A stretch of 45,675 nucleotides of DNA from positions 1-45,675 of the forward strand of contig CALCXF010000024.1 of NCBI GenBank assembly GCA_937907685.1, read 5' to 3'. Made by a program: the position numbers and the translations under genes. Within the stretch, counting starts at the first letter, position 1. Each line of letters starts with the position of its first letter. This DNA is from an uncultured Nostocoides sp. (GTDB lineage: Bacteria; Actinomycetota; Actinomycetes; Actinomycetales; Dermatophilaceae). This document shows, piece after piece, positions 15,188-24,120 of the stretch. Under the pieces are notes generated by a model. It worked only from the letters and a program-made list of their open reading frames with translations. It made no database searches and was not told the origin of the DNA.

Positions 15188-17215
15188 TCAGCGTCCGAGC
15201 GGACGCGCCAGTTCTGCCTCTCCCGCTTCATCGAGGTCCGTTGCGGCACCGGCGAACTGCGCTGCGTACAACTCGGCGAACGGGCCTCCCGCGGCGAGCA
15301 GCTCGGCGTGCGACCCGCGCTCGACGATCCGACCCTCCTCCATGACGAGGATGACATCGGCGTCGCGGATGGTCGAGAGGCGGTGAGCGATGACGAAGCT
15401 CGTGCGGTCCGAGCGCAGTGCCGACATGGCGTGCTGGACGAGCAGCTCGGTGCGGGTGTCGACCGACGACGTGGCCTCGTCGAGGATGAGCAGCGACGGC
15501 GCGGCGAGGAAGGCGCGGGCGATCGTGATGAGCTGCCGCTCACCGGCGCTGATGTTGTCCGCCTCCGCATTGAGCACGGTCTCGTAGCCGTCCGGGAGGG
15601 CGTGGACGAACCGGTCGACGTAGGTCGCTCGGGCCGCCTCCAGGACGTCCTCGTCGGTGGCGTCCGGTCGGCCGTACGCGATGTTCTCGCGGATGGTGCC
15701 CCCGAACAGCCAGGTGTCCTGAAGGACCATGCCGATACGCGAGCGCAGGTCGTGCCGGGTCAGGTCGGTGATGTCGACGCCGTCGAGGGTGATCCGTCCA
15801 CCGTCCAGCTCGTAGAACCGCAGGATGAGGTTGACCAGCGTCGTCTTGCCGGCGCCGGTCGGTCCGACGATCGCCACGGTCTGGCCCGGCTCGACGACGA
15901 GGTCGAGGTGCTCGATGAGCGGGGTGTCGGCGCGGTACGAGAACGAGACGTCCTCGAACGCCACGCGCCCACGGGTGCCTCCGACGGCGACCGCGGAGGC
16001 GGTGTCCGGATCCTGCTCAGGGGCGTCGAGGATCGCGAAGACCCGTTCGGCGGAGGCGACCCCGCTCTGCATGAGGTTGGCCATGGAGGCCACCTGGGTC
16101 AGCGGCTGGGTGAACTGACGCGAGTACTGGATGAAGGCCTGGACGTCGCCGAGGCTCATCGCGCCGGTCGAGACGCGCAGCCCACCGATGACGGCGATCA
16201 CCACGTAGTTGAGGTTCCCGATGAACATCATCGTCGGCATGATGCTGCCGCTGATGAACTGGGCGCGGAAGCTCGCGTGGTGCAGGGCGTCGTTGCGGAC
16301 CTCGAACTCGCGGTCGGCCTCGGCCTGTCGGCCGAAGACCTTGACGAGCTCGTGCCCCGTGAAGGTCTCCTCGACGACGCCGTTCACCTCGCCCGTGCTC
16401 TTCCACTGCTGGACGAAGTGACTCTGGCTGCGCTTGCCGATCGCGGCGGTGACCACCATCGTCACGGGGATCGTCACGAGGGCGATGACCGCGAGCAGTG
16501 GGGAGATCCACACCATCATCGACACCATTGCGACGACGGTGAGGAGCGAGGTGAGGAGCTGGCTCAGGGTCTGCTGAAGGCTCTGGGCGACGTTGTCGAT
16601 GTCGTTGGTGACCCGGCTGAGCAGCTCACCGCGCGGCTGCCCGTCGAAGTACGGGAGCGGGAGCCGGTTGAGCTTGTCCTCGACGTCCCGGCGGAGCCGG
16701 AAGATCGTCCGGTTCACGGCGCCGGTGAGCAGGCGGCCCTGGAACAGCTGCAGCACGGCGGCCACGAGGTAGATCCCGAGCACGATGAGCAGGACCCTCC
16801 CGAGGGCGGAGAAGTCGATGCCCTGGCCGGGGACCACGTAGTCCATCGCCGCCAGCATGTCGGCGACCTGGTCCTCGCCGCGGGCACGCAGGTCCTGGGC
16901 CGCCTGCTCCTGGGTGACTCCGGAGGGGATCTGGCTGCCGAAGACCCCGGCGAAGACGATGTCCGTCGCCGTGCCGAGGATCTTGGGGCCGACGGCGTTG
17001 AGGAGGACGCTGCCGACCGCCAGGGCCACGACGGCCCACACGACGACGCGCTCGGGACCCAGAAGGCGGAGCACGCGCTTCGCGGACGGGACGAAGTCCT
17101 GCGACTTCTCCGCCGGCATCCCGATGGTGGCGTGCGGCGGCCCGCCCCGGCGGACGGCGGCGGGCCCCCGTCGCTCCTCCGCGGCCTTCTCCTCGGCGGT
17201 CTTGAGCTCGCTCAT
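15188..17215 (-). CDS. ABC exporter half-transporter with consensus ATPase site
   Basis: A 675-residue fusion of six-helix membrane domain and ATPase. A charged, Ala/Glu-rich N-terminal tail (about 55 residues) precedes the first membrane helix, and an insert of about 65 residues with acidic character lies between helices 1 and 2 (near VFAGVFGSQIPSGVTQEQ). The ATPase has Walker A GPTGAGKTT, signature ISAGERQL, Walker B LLILDEATSSVD with the catalytic Glu, and switch His in IAHRLST. With the preceding gene it forms a heterodimeric exporter of the MdlAB/TM287-288 type; this subunit supplies the catalytic Glu. ATG 17215 overlaps the stop of the partner gene as ATGA. Confidence 0.93.
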   Translation of the reverse strand: MSELKTAEEKAAEERRGPAAVRRGGPPHATIGMPAEKSQDFVPSAKRVLRLLGPERVVVWAVVALAVGSVLLNAVGPKILGTATDIVFAGVFGSQIPSGVTQEQAAQDLRARGEDQVADMLAAMDYVVPGQGIDFSALGRVLLIVLGIYLVAAVLQLFQGRLLTGAVNRTIFRLRRDVEDKLNRLPLPYFDGQPRGELLSRVTNDIDNVAQSLQQTLSQLLTSLLTVVAMVSMMVWISPLLAVIALVTIPVTMVVTAAIGKRSQSHFVQQWKSTGEVNGVVEETFTGHELVKVFGRQAEADREFEVRNDALHHASFRAQFISGSIMPTMMFIGNLNYVVIAVIGGLRVSTGAMSLGDVQAFIQYSRQFTQPLTQVASMANLMQSGVASAERVFAILDAPEQDPDTASAVAVGGTRGRVAFEDVSFSYRADTPLIEHLDLVVEPGQTVAIVGPTGAGKTTLVNLILRFYELDGGRITLDGVDITDLTRHDLRSRIGMVLQDTWLFGGTIRENIAYGRPDATDEDVLEAARATYVDRFVHALPDGYETVLNAEADNISAGERQLITIARAFLAAPSLLILDEATSSVDTRTELLVQHAMSALRSDRTSFVIAHRLSTIRDADVILVMEEGRIVERGSHAELLAAGGPFAELYAAQFAGAATDLDEAGEAELARPLGR

Positions 17216-18945
17216 GCCGCCTCCTCCATCGCCTGCTGGCTCTCGACGATCTCGACGTAGGTGGGGCACGTGTCGAGGAGCTGCTGGTGGGTCCCGCTCC
17301 CCACGACCACGCCACCGTCGAGGACGACGATCTGGTCGGCGTGGATGATCGTCGACACCCGCTGGGCGACGACGAGGACTGCCGCGTTGCGAGTCACCGG
17401 TCGCAGGGCGGCGCGCAGTCGGGCGTCCGTGGCGACGTCCAGGGCCGAGAACGCGTCGTCGAAGAGGTAGACGCCCGCCTTGCTGACCAGGGCCCGGGCG
17501 ATGGCGAGCCGCTGGCGCTGACCGCCGCTCACATTCGTTCCTCCCTGCGCGATCGGTGAGTCCAGACCCTGCGGCATCGCACGGACGAAGTCCTCGGCCT
17601 GCGCGACCCGCAGCGCCTCCCAGAGCTCGTCGTCGGTGGCATCCGGGTCGCCGTAGCGCAGGTTCGAGGCGACCGTCCCACTGAAGAGGTAAGGGCGTTG
17701 GGGGACGAGGCCGATGTGCGCCCACAGGTCCTCGGGGTCGGCGTCGCGGACGTCGACGCCACCGACGAGGACCTGCCCGGACGTCACGTCGTGCAGGCGC
17801 GGCACGAGCCCGAGCAGCGTGGTCTTCCCCGCACCGGTCGACCCCACGACGGCCGTCGTCGTCCCCGGCTCCGCGTGCAGTGAGACCTCTCGCAGGACCG
17901 GCGCCTCGGCGCCGGGGTACGCGAAGGTGACGCCGCGCAGCTCGACGGAGACCGGTCCGCGAGGGATGGTGACGGGGTCGGTCGGCGCGTGGACCGAGGA
18001 CTCCGTGCCGAGCACCTCCTGGATGCGCCCCGCCGAGACGCTCGCCCTCGGGATCATCATCGACATGAAGGTGGCCATCATCACCGACATGAGGATCTGG
18101 ATGAGGTACGCCATGAATGCCGTGAGCGAGCCGATCTGCATGTCGCCGTCCTCGATCCGCAGCGCACCGAACCAGAGGACCGCCACCGTGGAGGCGTTGA
18201 AGATCACCGTGACCACCGGGAACGCCAGGGCCATGAGCTTCCCCACGGCGAGAGCCGTGCCGGTGTACGTGCGGTTCGCGTCCGCGAACCTCTCCCGCTC
18301 CACGTCCTCGCGAACGAACGCGCGCACGACCCGCACGCCCGTGATCTGCTCTCGCAGGATGCGGTTCACCGAGTCGACGGACTTCTGCATGGCCCGGAAG
18401 TGCGGGACCATCCGGACGATGATGAGGCCGACCGCGACGGCGAGCGCCGGCACCGCGACGGCGACGAGCCAGGAGAGACCGGCGTCCTCACGCACCGCCA
18501 TGAAGATCCCCCCGACCATCATCAGCGGCGCCGAGACCATCATGGCGAGGAACATGTAGGTCACCTGCTGGACCTGGGTCACGTCGTTGGTGCTCCGGCT
18601 GATGAGCGTCGGGGCACCGAACCGGGACAGCTCCTGGGCCGAGAACTGGCCCACTCGGCGGAAGACGGAGGACCGCACGTCGCGCCCGAGGGATGCCGAG
18701 GTCTGTGCGCCGATCCGGGTGGCGGCGATGGTCGCCGCGATCTGCACGAGGGACACGACGAGCATGATGGCGCCGGCTCGGATGATGAAGGCCGTGTCCC
18801 CCACGGCCACGCCCTCGTCGATGATCCGCCCGTTGAGGCTCGGCAGGTACAGCGAGGCGAGCGTCGCGACGAGCTGGAGGACCAGCAGGACGGTGAGAGG
18901 GACGGCATACGGCGTGAGGTAGGTGCGTGCGAGGCGGTAGAGCAT
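17212..18945 (-). CDS. ABC exporter half-transporter with degenerate ATPase site
   Basis: A 577-residue membrane/ATPase fusion with six helices (about residues 1-310). Walker A is GSTGAGKTT and the signature VSGGQRQRLA is canonical, but Walker B ends FDDAFSALD, with Asp in place of the catalytic Glu, and the switch His is replaced by Gln (VVAQRVST). That is the pattern of the non-catalytic subunit in TM287/288-type heterodimers, and it fits the consensus site in the downstream partner. It begins at ATG 18945, whose last base is shared with the TGA of the TetR regulator, so all three genes form one tightly coupled operon. The substrate is unknown; drugs or lipids are typical. Confidence 0.93.
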   Translation of the reverse strand: MLYRLARTYLTPYAVPLTVLLVLQLVATLASLYLPSLNGRIIDEGVAVGDTAFIIRAGAIMLVVSLVQIAATIAATRIGAQTSASLGRDVRSSVFRRVGQFSAQELSRFGAPTLISRSTNDVTQVQQVTYMFLAMMVSAPLMMVGGIFMAVREDAGLSWLVAVAVPALAVAVGLIIVRMVPHFRAMQKSVDSVNRILREQITGVRVVRAFVREDVERERFADANRTYTGTALAVGKLMALAFPVVTVIFNASTVAVLWFGALRIEDGDMQIGSLTAFMAYLIQILMSVMMATFMSMMIPRASVSAGRIQEVLGTESSVHAPTDPVTIPRGPVSVELRGVTFAYPGAEAPVLREVSLHAEPGTTTAVVGSTGAGKTTLLGLVPRLHDVTSGQVLVGGVDVRDADPEDLWAHIGLVPQRPYLFSGTVASNLRYGDPDATDDELWEALRVAQAEDFVRAMPQGLDSPIAQGGTNVSGGQRQRLAIARALVSKAGVYLFDDAFSALDVATDARLRAALRPVTRNAAVLVVAQRVSTIIHADQIVVLDGGVVVGSGTHQQLLDTCPTYVEIVESQQAMEEAA

Positions 18946-19523
18946 CAGCGGGACCTCCGGGTGCCGTCGAGGACGACGGAGACGATGTCGCCCGGCGTGA
19001 GAGGGCGTGTCGGGAACATCGGGTGGACGCTCGACAGCGTGAGGTGCGCGAGGAGGTTGACGACGTCCTCGGCGGGCAACCGCAGGGTGACTGCGTCGTC
19101 CCCGATGAGGTCCACCAGCGCCGCATCGATCTCCGGGTCCGAGGTGCGCCGGACCGGTCGGGAGTGAGCCGGCGGAGTGAACCCCGAGGAGTGCAGCACG
19201 GCCATCATGCCGATGAGCCGCTCGACGTGCTGCTGCATCACGGTGACCGCCGCGACGAGGCGCTCCTCCAAGGGCCGGGACCGGTCCACCGCGCGCAGCT
19301 CCTCGAGGGCCCGTGTCGTGTCGAACACCGCTGCGGCGCAGGCGTGCACGAGTTCGTCCTTGCTCCCGAAGGCACGGAAGACGGTTCCTTCCGCGACACC
19401 AGCGGCTTCGGCGACCTGGCGTGTGGTCACCGTGGCGCCGTGCTCGCGCAGGAGGGGAAGGGTGACCTCGATGAGCGACGCACGCCGCTCCTCGGGGCTG
19501 AGGGCAGGGGCGCGGGGAGTCAC
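18945..19523 (-). CDS. TetR-family repressor of the ABC exporter operon
   Basis: A 192-residue regulator. The N-terminal helix-turn-helix is VTTRQVAEAAGVAEGTVFRAFGSKDELVHAC (about 32-62). The C-terminal ligand domain is helical with no identifiable ligand signature. The start is GTG 19523, six bases after TAGGGT. An 18-bp palindrome of the TGAGTG/CACTCA type, well known for TetR proteins of this kind, lies inside the promoter directly upstream, so the protein very probably represses itself and the two exporter genes it precedes. Release by the exported substrate would be the usual logic. Confidence 0.93.
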   Translation of the reverse strand: MTPRAPALSPEERRASLIEVTLPLLREHGATVTTRQVAEAAGVAEGTVFRAFGSKDELVHACAAAVFDTTRALEELRAVDRSRPLEERLVAAVTVMQQHVERLIGMMAVLHSSGFTPPAHSRPVRRTSDPEIDAALVDLIGDDAVTLRLPAEDVVNLLAHLTLSSVHPMFPTRPLTPGDIVSVVLDGTRRSR

Positions 19524-19529
19524 CGCACC

Positions 19530-19558
19530 ACCCTAAATGAGTGAGTGCTCACTCACAA
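19530..19558 (-). promoter_or_regulatory. TetR promoter-operator inside the 3' end of the methyltransferase gene
   Basis: On the minus strand, -35 TTGTGA (19558-19553), 17-bp spacer, -10 TAGGGT (19535-19530), six bases, then GTG of the TetR gene. The palindrome TGAGTGAG-TG-CTCACTCA (19538-19555) fills the spacer and touches the -35, so bound repressor would block polymerase. The TAG of the -10 is also the stop codon of the methyltransferase gene, and the operator encodes its last residues (SEHSLI). Confidence 0.8.
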
Positions 19559-21092
19559 GTGGTTCTCCCGATGCGCGACGGTCCGGCCGTTCGCGGACGA
19601 GCAGCCCGTCCTTGGCGGCGTCCCGGACGAAGGCGGCGATCTCGGCGCGGACCGCCGTCCCGTCCAGGTGCAGCAGGCCGGCGATCGCGGCTGCGGCAGC
19701 CCGCGCCGAGAGGTCGCCGTCGCACACGGAGGCGAAGGCGGCCGTGACCGTCGAGAGGGCGAGGTTCCGGCGCAGGCCGCCGCCCTGGCGCAGGAGGATC
19801 ACGCTGGGGTCGGCCGCACCCGGAACGGTGTGCCGCTCCTCGTGGACGTCCGCGGCACACCACCAGGGCACCCCGAGCACGGCGTCGTCGTCGTGCTCCG
19901 CGAGCCAGGTACGCACATCCAGGCCGGCCAGGACGGCCGGTCCCATCGGGGACTCGACGGGCCATGGCACGTCCATGAGGTCGACGAACGGTGGCCGCTC
20001 GGTGCGCGGGCGCTGCAGGGTGAGCACGCCGAAGCCGATCGCCTCGACGTCACGCGCCGCGAAGTCGTCCAGCCAGGCGGAGTACATGGCGTTGAAGTCG
20101 GCCGTGCCCGGATGGTGCCCGCCGTCGCGGGCCCACGTCTCGGCATACTCGGCGGGGTCCTGCACCTCACGCTGCACGACCCAGGCGTCCAGGCCAGTGC
20201 CGTCGAGCCACGCGCCGACCCGCTCGGTCCACGTCGTGCCGCGAGGCACCTCCCAGTTCCCGAGGAACTGCGCGATGCCACCCGGCTCCAGGTGCTCCGC
20301 GACCGCCCCGACGAGGTCGGCGACCACCTCGTCGCCGGCGGCTCCCCCGTCCCGGTACTCGAAGAAGGGGACGGCATCGGAGCGCGGCGTGATGACGAAC
20401 GGTGGGTTGCTCACGACGAGGCCGAAACGCTCGCCGGCCACCGGCTCGAGCATCGAGCCGGCCCGCACGTCCCACTCCGCCTCGTCGAGGGCCGCGGTGA
20501 AGCGGGCGTAGGCGAGGGCCCGCGTCGACAGGTCGGTGACGACGACCTCGTCGGCGTGGGTGTCGAGGTGCAGCGCCTGGACCCCGGAACCGGTGCCGAC
20601 GTCGAGGGCGCGCTCGACGTGGGGCCTCGGCGTCCACGAGGCCAGCGTCGTCGATGCGCCGCCGACCCCGAGCACGTGCTCGTGGCGCAGTGGTGAGCCG
20701 GTGGCCAGCTCGCCGAGGTCCGAGGCGACCCACCAGTCCACACCGTCCGCGGCATACGGCCGCACGTCGCACAGCGCGACGACGGCGTCGCCCTCGGGCG
20801 CGACCAAGCCGAGTGCGACGGCGCCGTCGACACCGAGGGTCGGCAGAGCGGCCGCTGCCTCACGGACGTCGACCGGGTCTCCCAGGGTGAAGAGCCGGAC
20901 GAGCGTGGCGCAGGGCTCGTCGGAGACGGCCGTGACGCGCTGAGCGGGAAGGGCCTGCTCCCGGTCGAGCGCCGCCGAGGCCATCGGTCCGAGCAGCTCG
21001 GTGACGCCGGCGACGGTGAACCGGGACCGGGCGAGGTCGGCGCGCAGGGCGGGCAGGAGGTCCGGGTCGACGCGGGGCGTGGAGGCGCTCAT
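19533..21092 (-). CDS. PrmC/HemK-like class I methyltransferase of large actinobacterial type
   Basis: A 519-residue SAM-dependent methyltransferase. The N-terminal ~145 residues form an accessory domain. Motif I is ALDVGTGSGVQAL (about 165) and the N-methylase signature NPPF sits in LVVSNPPFVITPR, the motif used to methylate amide or amino nitrogens of protein or nucleic acid. A further ~200-residue C-terminal domain ends in a helical part (CDGDLSARAAAAAIAGLLHLDGTAV). This long architecture is common in actinobacteria as an uncharacterised family; its substrate is unknown. It is not simply the PrmC release-factor enzyme, which is about 290 residues. Its 3' end contains the operator of the TetR gene. 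Confidence 0.85.
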   Translation of the reverse strand: MSASTPRVDPDLLPALRADLARSRFTVAGVTELLGPMASAALDREQALPAQRVTAVSDEPCATLVRLFTLGDPVDVREAAAALPTLGVDGAVALGLVAPEGDAVVALCDVRPYAADGVDWWVASDLGELATGSPLRHEHVLGVGGASTTLASWTPRPHVERALDVGTGSGVQALHLDTHADEVVVTDLSTRALAYARFTAALDEAEWDVRAGSMLEPVAGERFGLVVSNPPFVITPRSDAVPFFEYRDGGAAGDEVVADLVGAVAEHLEPGGIAQFLGNWEVPRGTTWTERVGAWLDGTGLDAWVVQREVQDPAEYAETWARDGGHHPGTADFNAMYSAWLDDFAARDVEAIGFGVLTLQRPRTERPPFVDLMDVPWPVESPMGPAVLAGLDVRTWLAEHDDDAVLGVPWWCAADVHEERHTVPGAADPSVILLRQGGGLRRNLALSTVTAAFASVCDGDLSARAAAAAIAGLLHLDGTAVRAEIAAFVRDAAKDGLLVRERPDRRASGEPLVSEHSLI

Positions 21093-21182
21093 CGAGGACG
21101 AGCGTATGCCCGTCCGCTCACGCCGCCGGCATGCCGCGGGGCCGGGTCCCAGCGGAACCCGGCCCCACGACGTCGCCCGGTC

Positions 21183-23549
21183 TCAGACCTGGGCGGGATG
21201 CGGCTCCTGCGCAACGGCGGCGTCGGGGTCGTGGTCGCCCCCGATGCCGATGTCCTTGCTCTTGGAGTACGCGACGGCGGCGATGACGATGACGAAGGCC
21301 ACCGCAGCGATGCCGTAGCGCACCGGTCCCGAGGCACCGTCGCCGAGGGTGAGGGCGACGATCGCCGGCGCGATGAGCACCGACACGAGGTTCATCACCT
21401 TCAGGAGCGGGTTGATGGCCGGGCCGGCGGTGTCCTTGAACGGGTCGCCGACGGTGTCGCCGATGACGGTCGCGGCGTGGGCCTCGGAGCCCTTGCCGCC
21501 GTGCGCGCCGTCCTCGACGATCTTCTTCGCGTTGTCCCATGAGCCGCCGGAGTTCGCGAGGAATACCGCCATGAGGGCACCGGCTCCGATGGCACCGGCC
21601 AGGAACCCGGCGAGCGGGCCGATGCCCAGGCCGAACCCCACGGCGACCGGCATGAGCGCGGCGAGCAGACCGGGCGTCGCGAGCTCGCGCAGGGAGTCAC
21701 GCGTGCAGATGTCGACGACGCGGCCGTACTCCGGCTTCTCGGTGTAGTCCATGATGCCGGGGTGCTCGCGGAACTGGCGACGCACCTCGAAGACGATGGC
21801 ACCGGCGGCGCGGGTCACCGCGTTGATGGCGAGGCCCGAGAAGAGGAAGACCACGGCCGCGCCGATGAGCACGCCGACGAGGACGCTCGGCGTGACGACC
21901 TGGAGGTCGAACATCAGCTGGATGCGGCGCTCCGGCGCCTCGGTGAGCCCACCGGCGTCGGCGATCCGCTGCACCTCCCCCTGCCACGCGTTGTTGTAGG
22001 AGCCGAACAGGGCGGTCGCCGCGAGCACCGCCGTGGCGATCGCGATGCCCTTGGTGATGGCCTTGGTCGTGTTGCCGACGGCGTCGAGCTCGGTGAGGAT
22101 CTGGGCCCCCTCCGCGTCGACGTCGCCGGACATCTCCGCGATCCCCTGGGCGTTGTCCGAGACCGGGCCGAAGGTGTCCATCGCGACGATGACCCCGACG
22201 GTCGTCAGCAGACCGCACCCGGCGAGGGCGACGAGGAACAGGGCCAGGGCCACCGAGCCACCGCCGAGCAGGAAGGCGAGGTAGACGGCGCCGGCGATGA
22301 TCGCGGCGGTGTACACCGCGGACTCGAGGCCGACGCCGATGCCCGACAGGACGACCGTGGCAGGCCCGGTGAGCGATGTCCGCGCGACGTCGAGGGTCGG
22401 CCGCTTGTCGGTGCCGGTGAAGTGCCCCGTCAACCAGAGGATGACCCCGGCGAGGACGATGCCGATGACGACTGCGAGGAACGCCGCACGGCGCGGGTCG
22501 CCGCTGAGGGCGTTGATGCTCTCGTCGGACGAGCCGAGCTCCTGGAAGGTCGACGGCAGGTAGACGTACGCAGCGATGCCGGAGAGCACGGCCGACACGG
22601 TGGCCGCGATGTAGAAGCCACGGTTGATCGCCTTGAGGGCGTTCTCACCCGGCCGTGCCTTGGTGATGTAGACACCGAGGAGCGCGGTGACGGCACCGAT
22701 CGCGGGGACGATGAGCGGGAAGACGAGGCCGTACTCCCCGAAGGCGAACGAGCCGAGGATGAGCGCGGCGACGAGGGTCACGGCATAGGACTCGAAGAGG
22801 TCGGCCGCCATGCCGGCGCAGTCGCCGACGTTGTCGCCGACGTTGTCGGCGATCGTCGCGGCGTTGCGGGGGTCGTCCTCCGGGATGCCGGCCTCGACCT
22901 TGCCGACGAGGTCGGCGCCGACGTCGGCGGCCTTGGTGAAGATGCCGCCACCGACACGCATGAACATCGCGAGGAGCGCCGCGCCGAAGCCGAACCCCTC
23001 GAGGACCGTCGGGGCGTCCCCTTCGTAGAGGATGACGACGACCGCGGCGCCCAGCAGGCCCAGGCCGACCGTCGCCATCCCGACCACGCCACCGGTGCGG
23101 AACGCGATGCGCACCCCGAGGTCACGACCACCCTCGTGGCGTGCGGCGCTCGCCACCCGGACGTTGGCCTTCACCGCCAGGCTCATGCCGAGGTAGCCGA
23201 TGGCCGCCGAGAAGAGTGCCCCCACGATGAAGAAGCCCGAGCGCCCCCAGCGCACCGTGCCGGTGTCCGCCGGGAGCAGGAGCAGCAGACCGAAGACGAG
23301 CACCACGAAGATCGCCAGGGTCTTGAACTGCCGCGAGAGGTAGGCCTGGGCCCCCTCCTCGACGGCCGCGCCGATCTCCTGCATCTTCTCGGTGCCGGGG
23401 TCTGCTGCGAGCACCTGGCGCCGGAACACGAACCCCATGACCAGTGCCACGATCGCGATGGCCGCGACGGTGACGACGAGGGTCAGGTTCGTGCCGGCCA
23501 GTTCCAGGGCAGAGCTCGACTCGGCCGAAACGAGTGCGAGGGGTGCCAT
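21183..23549 (-). CDS. hppA: K+-independent H+-translocating membrane pyrophosphatase
   Basis: A 788-residue integral membrane pump that couples pyrophosphate hydrolysis to proton export, with about 16 membrane segments. Substrate and Mg binding motifs are visible: GGGIFTKAADVGADLVGKVEAGIPEDDPRN, then DNVGDNVGDCAGMAADLFESY, and later WDNAKK and GDTVGDPFKDTAGPA. The diagnostic segment reads VGNTTKAITKG: Lys rather than Ala, followed three residues on by Thr, the signature of K+-independent enzymes. ATG 23549 follows AGGAGG. Upstream are a -10 (TAGGGT) with a 65-base leader and a CRP-like palindrome. It lies downstream of bldG on the same strand but with its own promoter. Confidence 0.96.
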   Translation of the reverse strand: MAPLALVSAESSSALELAGTNLTLVVTVAAIAIVALVMGFVFRRQVLAADPGTEKMQEIGAAVEEGAQAYLSRQFKTLAIFVVLVFGLLLLLPADTGTVRWGRSGFFIVGALFSAAIGYLGMSLAVKANVRVASAARHEGGRDLGVRIAFRTGGVVGMATVGLGLLGAAVVVILYEGDAPTVLEGFGFGAALLAMFMRVGGGIFTKAADVGADLVGKVEAGIPEDDPRNAATIADNVGDNVGDCAGMAADLFESYAVTLVAALILGSFAFGEYGLVFPLIVPAIGAVTALLGVYITKARPGENALKAINRGFYIAATVSAVLSGIAAYVYLPSTFQELGSSDESINALSGDPRRAAFLAVVIGIVLAGVILWLTGHFTGTDKRPTLDVARTSLTGPATVVLSGIGVGLESAVYTAAIIAGAVYLAFLLGGGSVALALFLVALAGCGLLTTVGVIVAMDTFGPVSDNAQGIAEMSGDVDAEGAQILTELDAVGNTTKAITKGIAIATAVLAATALFGSYNNAWQGEVQRIADAGGLTEAPERRIQLMFDLQVVTPSVLVGVLIGAAVVFLFSGLAINAVTRAAGAIVFEVRRQFREHPGIMDYTEKPEYGRVVDICTRDSLRELATPGLLAALMPVAVGFGLGIGPLAGFLAGAIGAGALMAVFLANSGGSWDNAKKIVEDGAHGGKGSEAHAATVIGDTVGDPFKDTAGPAINPLLKVMNLVSVLIAPAIVALTLGDGASGPVRYGIAAVAFVIVIAAVAYSKSKDIGIGGDHDPDAAVAQEPHPAQV

Positions 23550-23621
23550 TCCATCCTCCTTGACGGGTGTCTTCGCGTCCCCGGGCGAAGGTCACGCCGA
23601 TGGGCAGGGACGCCCGGGCGC

Positions 23622-23627
23622 ACCCTA
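23622..23627 (-). promoter_or_regulatory. Probable -10 of hppA
   Basis: TAGGGT on the minus strand, with transcription predicted near 23615. The leader contains a 6-bp stem (CGTCCC 23576-23581 with GGGACG 23607-23612) and ends with the AGGAGG ribosome site. Confidence 0.45.
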
Positions 23628-23662
23628 CCGGGCGCGGGATGCGAGCGCCGCACCGGACGCAC

Positions 23663-23678
23663 GGTGACGCAGGTCACC
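23663..23678. promoter_or_regulatory. CRP/GlxR-like palindrome upstream of hppA
   Basis: GGTGACGCAGGTCACC is a perfect 6-bp-arm palindrome and contains the core GTGA-N6-TCAC of Crp/GlxR sites. Its centre lies about 55 bp upstream of the predicted hppA transcription start, a usual activator position. It is 33 bp beyond the end of bldG. Confidence 0.45.
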
Positions 23679-23710
23679 CGGGGTGCGTGGGCCCCCGGGT
23701 CCGTGCGAGG

Positions 23711-24046
23711 TCACGCTGCGAGGGCGTTCTCCAGGGAGTCGTGGATCCCGAACACCTTGTCGAGGCCGGTGATCCGGAAGACCCGCAGGATCCGTTCGTT
23801 GGAACACACGATCCTCAGCCAGCCGGAGTGGTTCCGGACCAGCTTGAGCCGCCCCACGAGGACCCCGAGCCCGGTGGAGTCCAGGAAGGACACCTCGTCG
23901 AGGTCGACGACGAGCTGTGCGTGCCCGGCGGCGATCTCCTCGTCGAGGGCGGCGCGAAGTTGGGCGGCGGTGTAGACGTCCACCTCTCCGACGACCGTGA
24001 CGACACTGACGTCGTCGTGGCGTGACGTGGTCACGGACAGCTCCAC
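23711..24046 (-). CDS. bldG: Anti-sigma factor antagonist (STAS domain), BldG-like
   Basis: A 111-residue STAS protein filling its whole length. Ser57 in FLDSTGLGVLVG is the residue phosphorylated by partner anti-sigma kinases; its number matches that of Streptomyces BldG. The C-terminal half (LRIVCSNERILRVFRITGLDKVFGIHDSLENAL) is close to BldG, which controls stress and developmental sigma factors. It starts at GTG 24046, nine bases after AGGAG. No anti-sigma gene is beside it; the neighbour is the divergently transcribed helicase gene, an arrangement also seen in Streptomyces. Confidence 0.93.
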   Translation of the reverse strand: MELSVTTSRHDDVSVVTVVGEVDVYTAAQLRAALDEEIAAGHAQLVVDLDEVSFLDSTGLGVLVGRLKLVRNHSGWLRIVCSNERILRVFRITGLDKVFGIHDSLENALAA

Positions 24047-24107
24047 GGCGTGGCTCCTCTTGAATGCTGCAGGTCATGGACCCGTCGTGATTGTCGGGAT
24101 GCAGGAT

Positions 24108-24113
24108 TACCGT
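24108..24113 (+). promoter_or_regulatory. -10 hexamer, leaderless start of the helicase gene
   Basis: TACCGT followed by seven bases and then the GTG at 24121. It supports GTG 24121 as start rather than the in-frame TTG at 24091, which has no convincing ribosome site. Confidence 0.45.
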
Positions 24114-24120
24114 AACGGCA

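Noticed and set aside
14408-17260. A 950-codon plus-strand frame antisense to the ABC exporter
   Set aside because: Shadow of the exporter gene; no ribosome site, domain or membrane pattern.
24091-24120. TTG start of the helicase ten codons upstream
   Set aside because: No ribosome site, and the TACCGT hexamer that fits a start at 24121 would fall inside the coding region.
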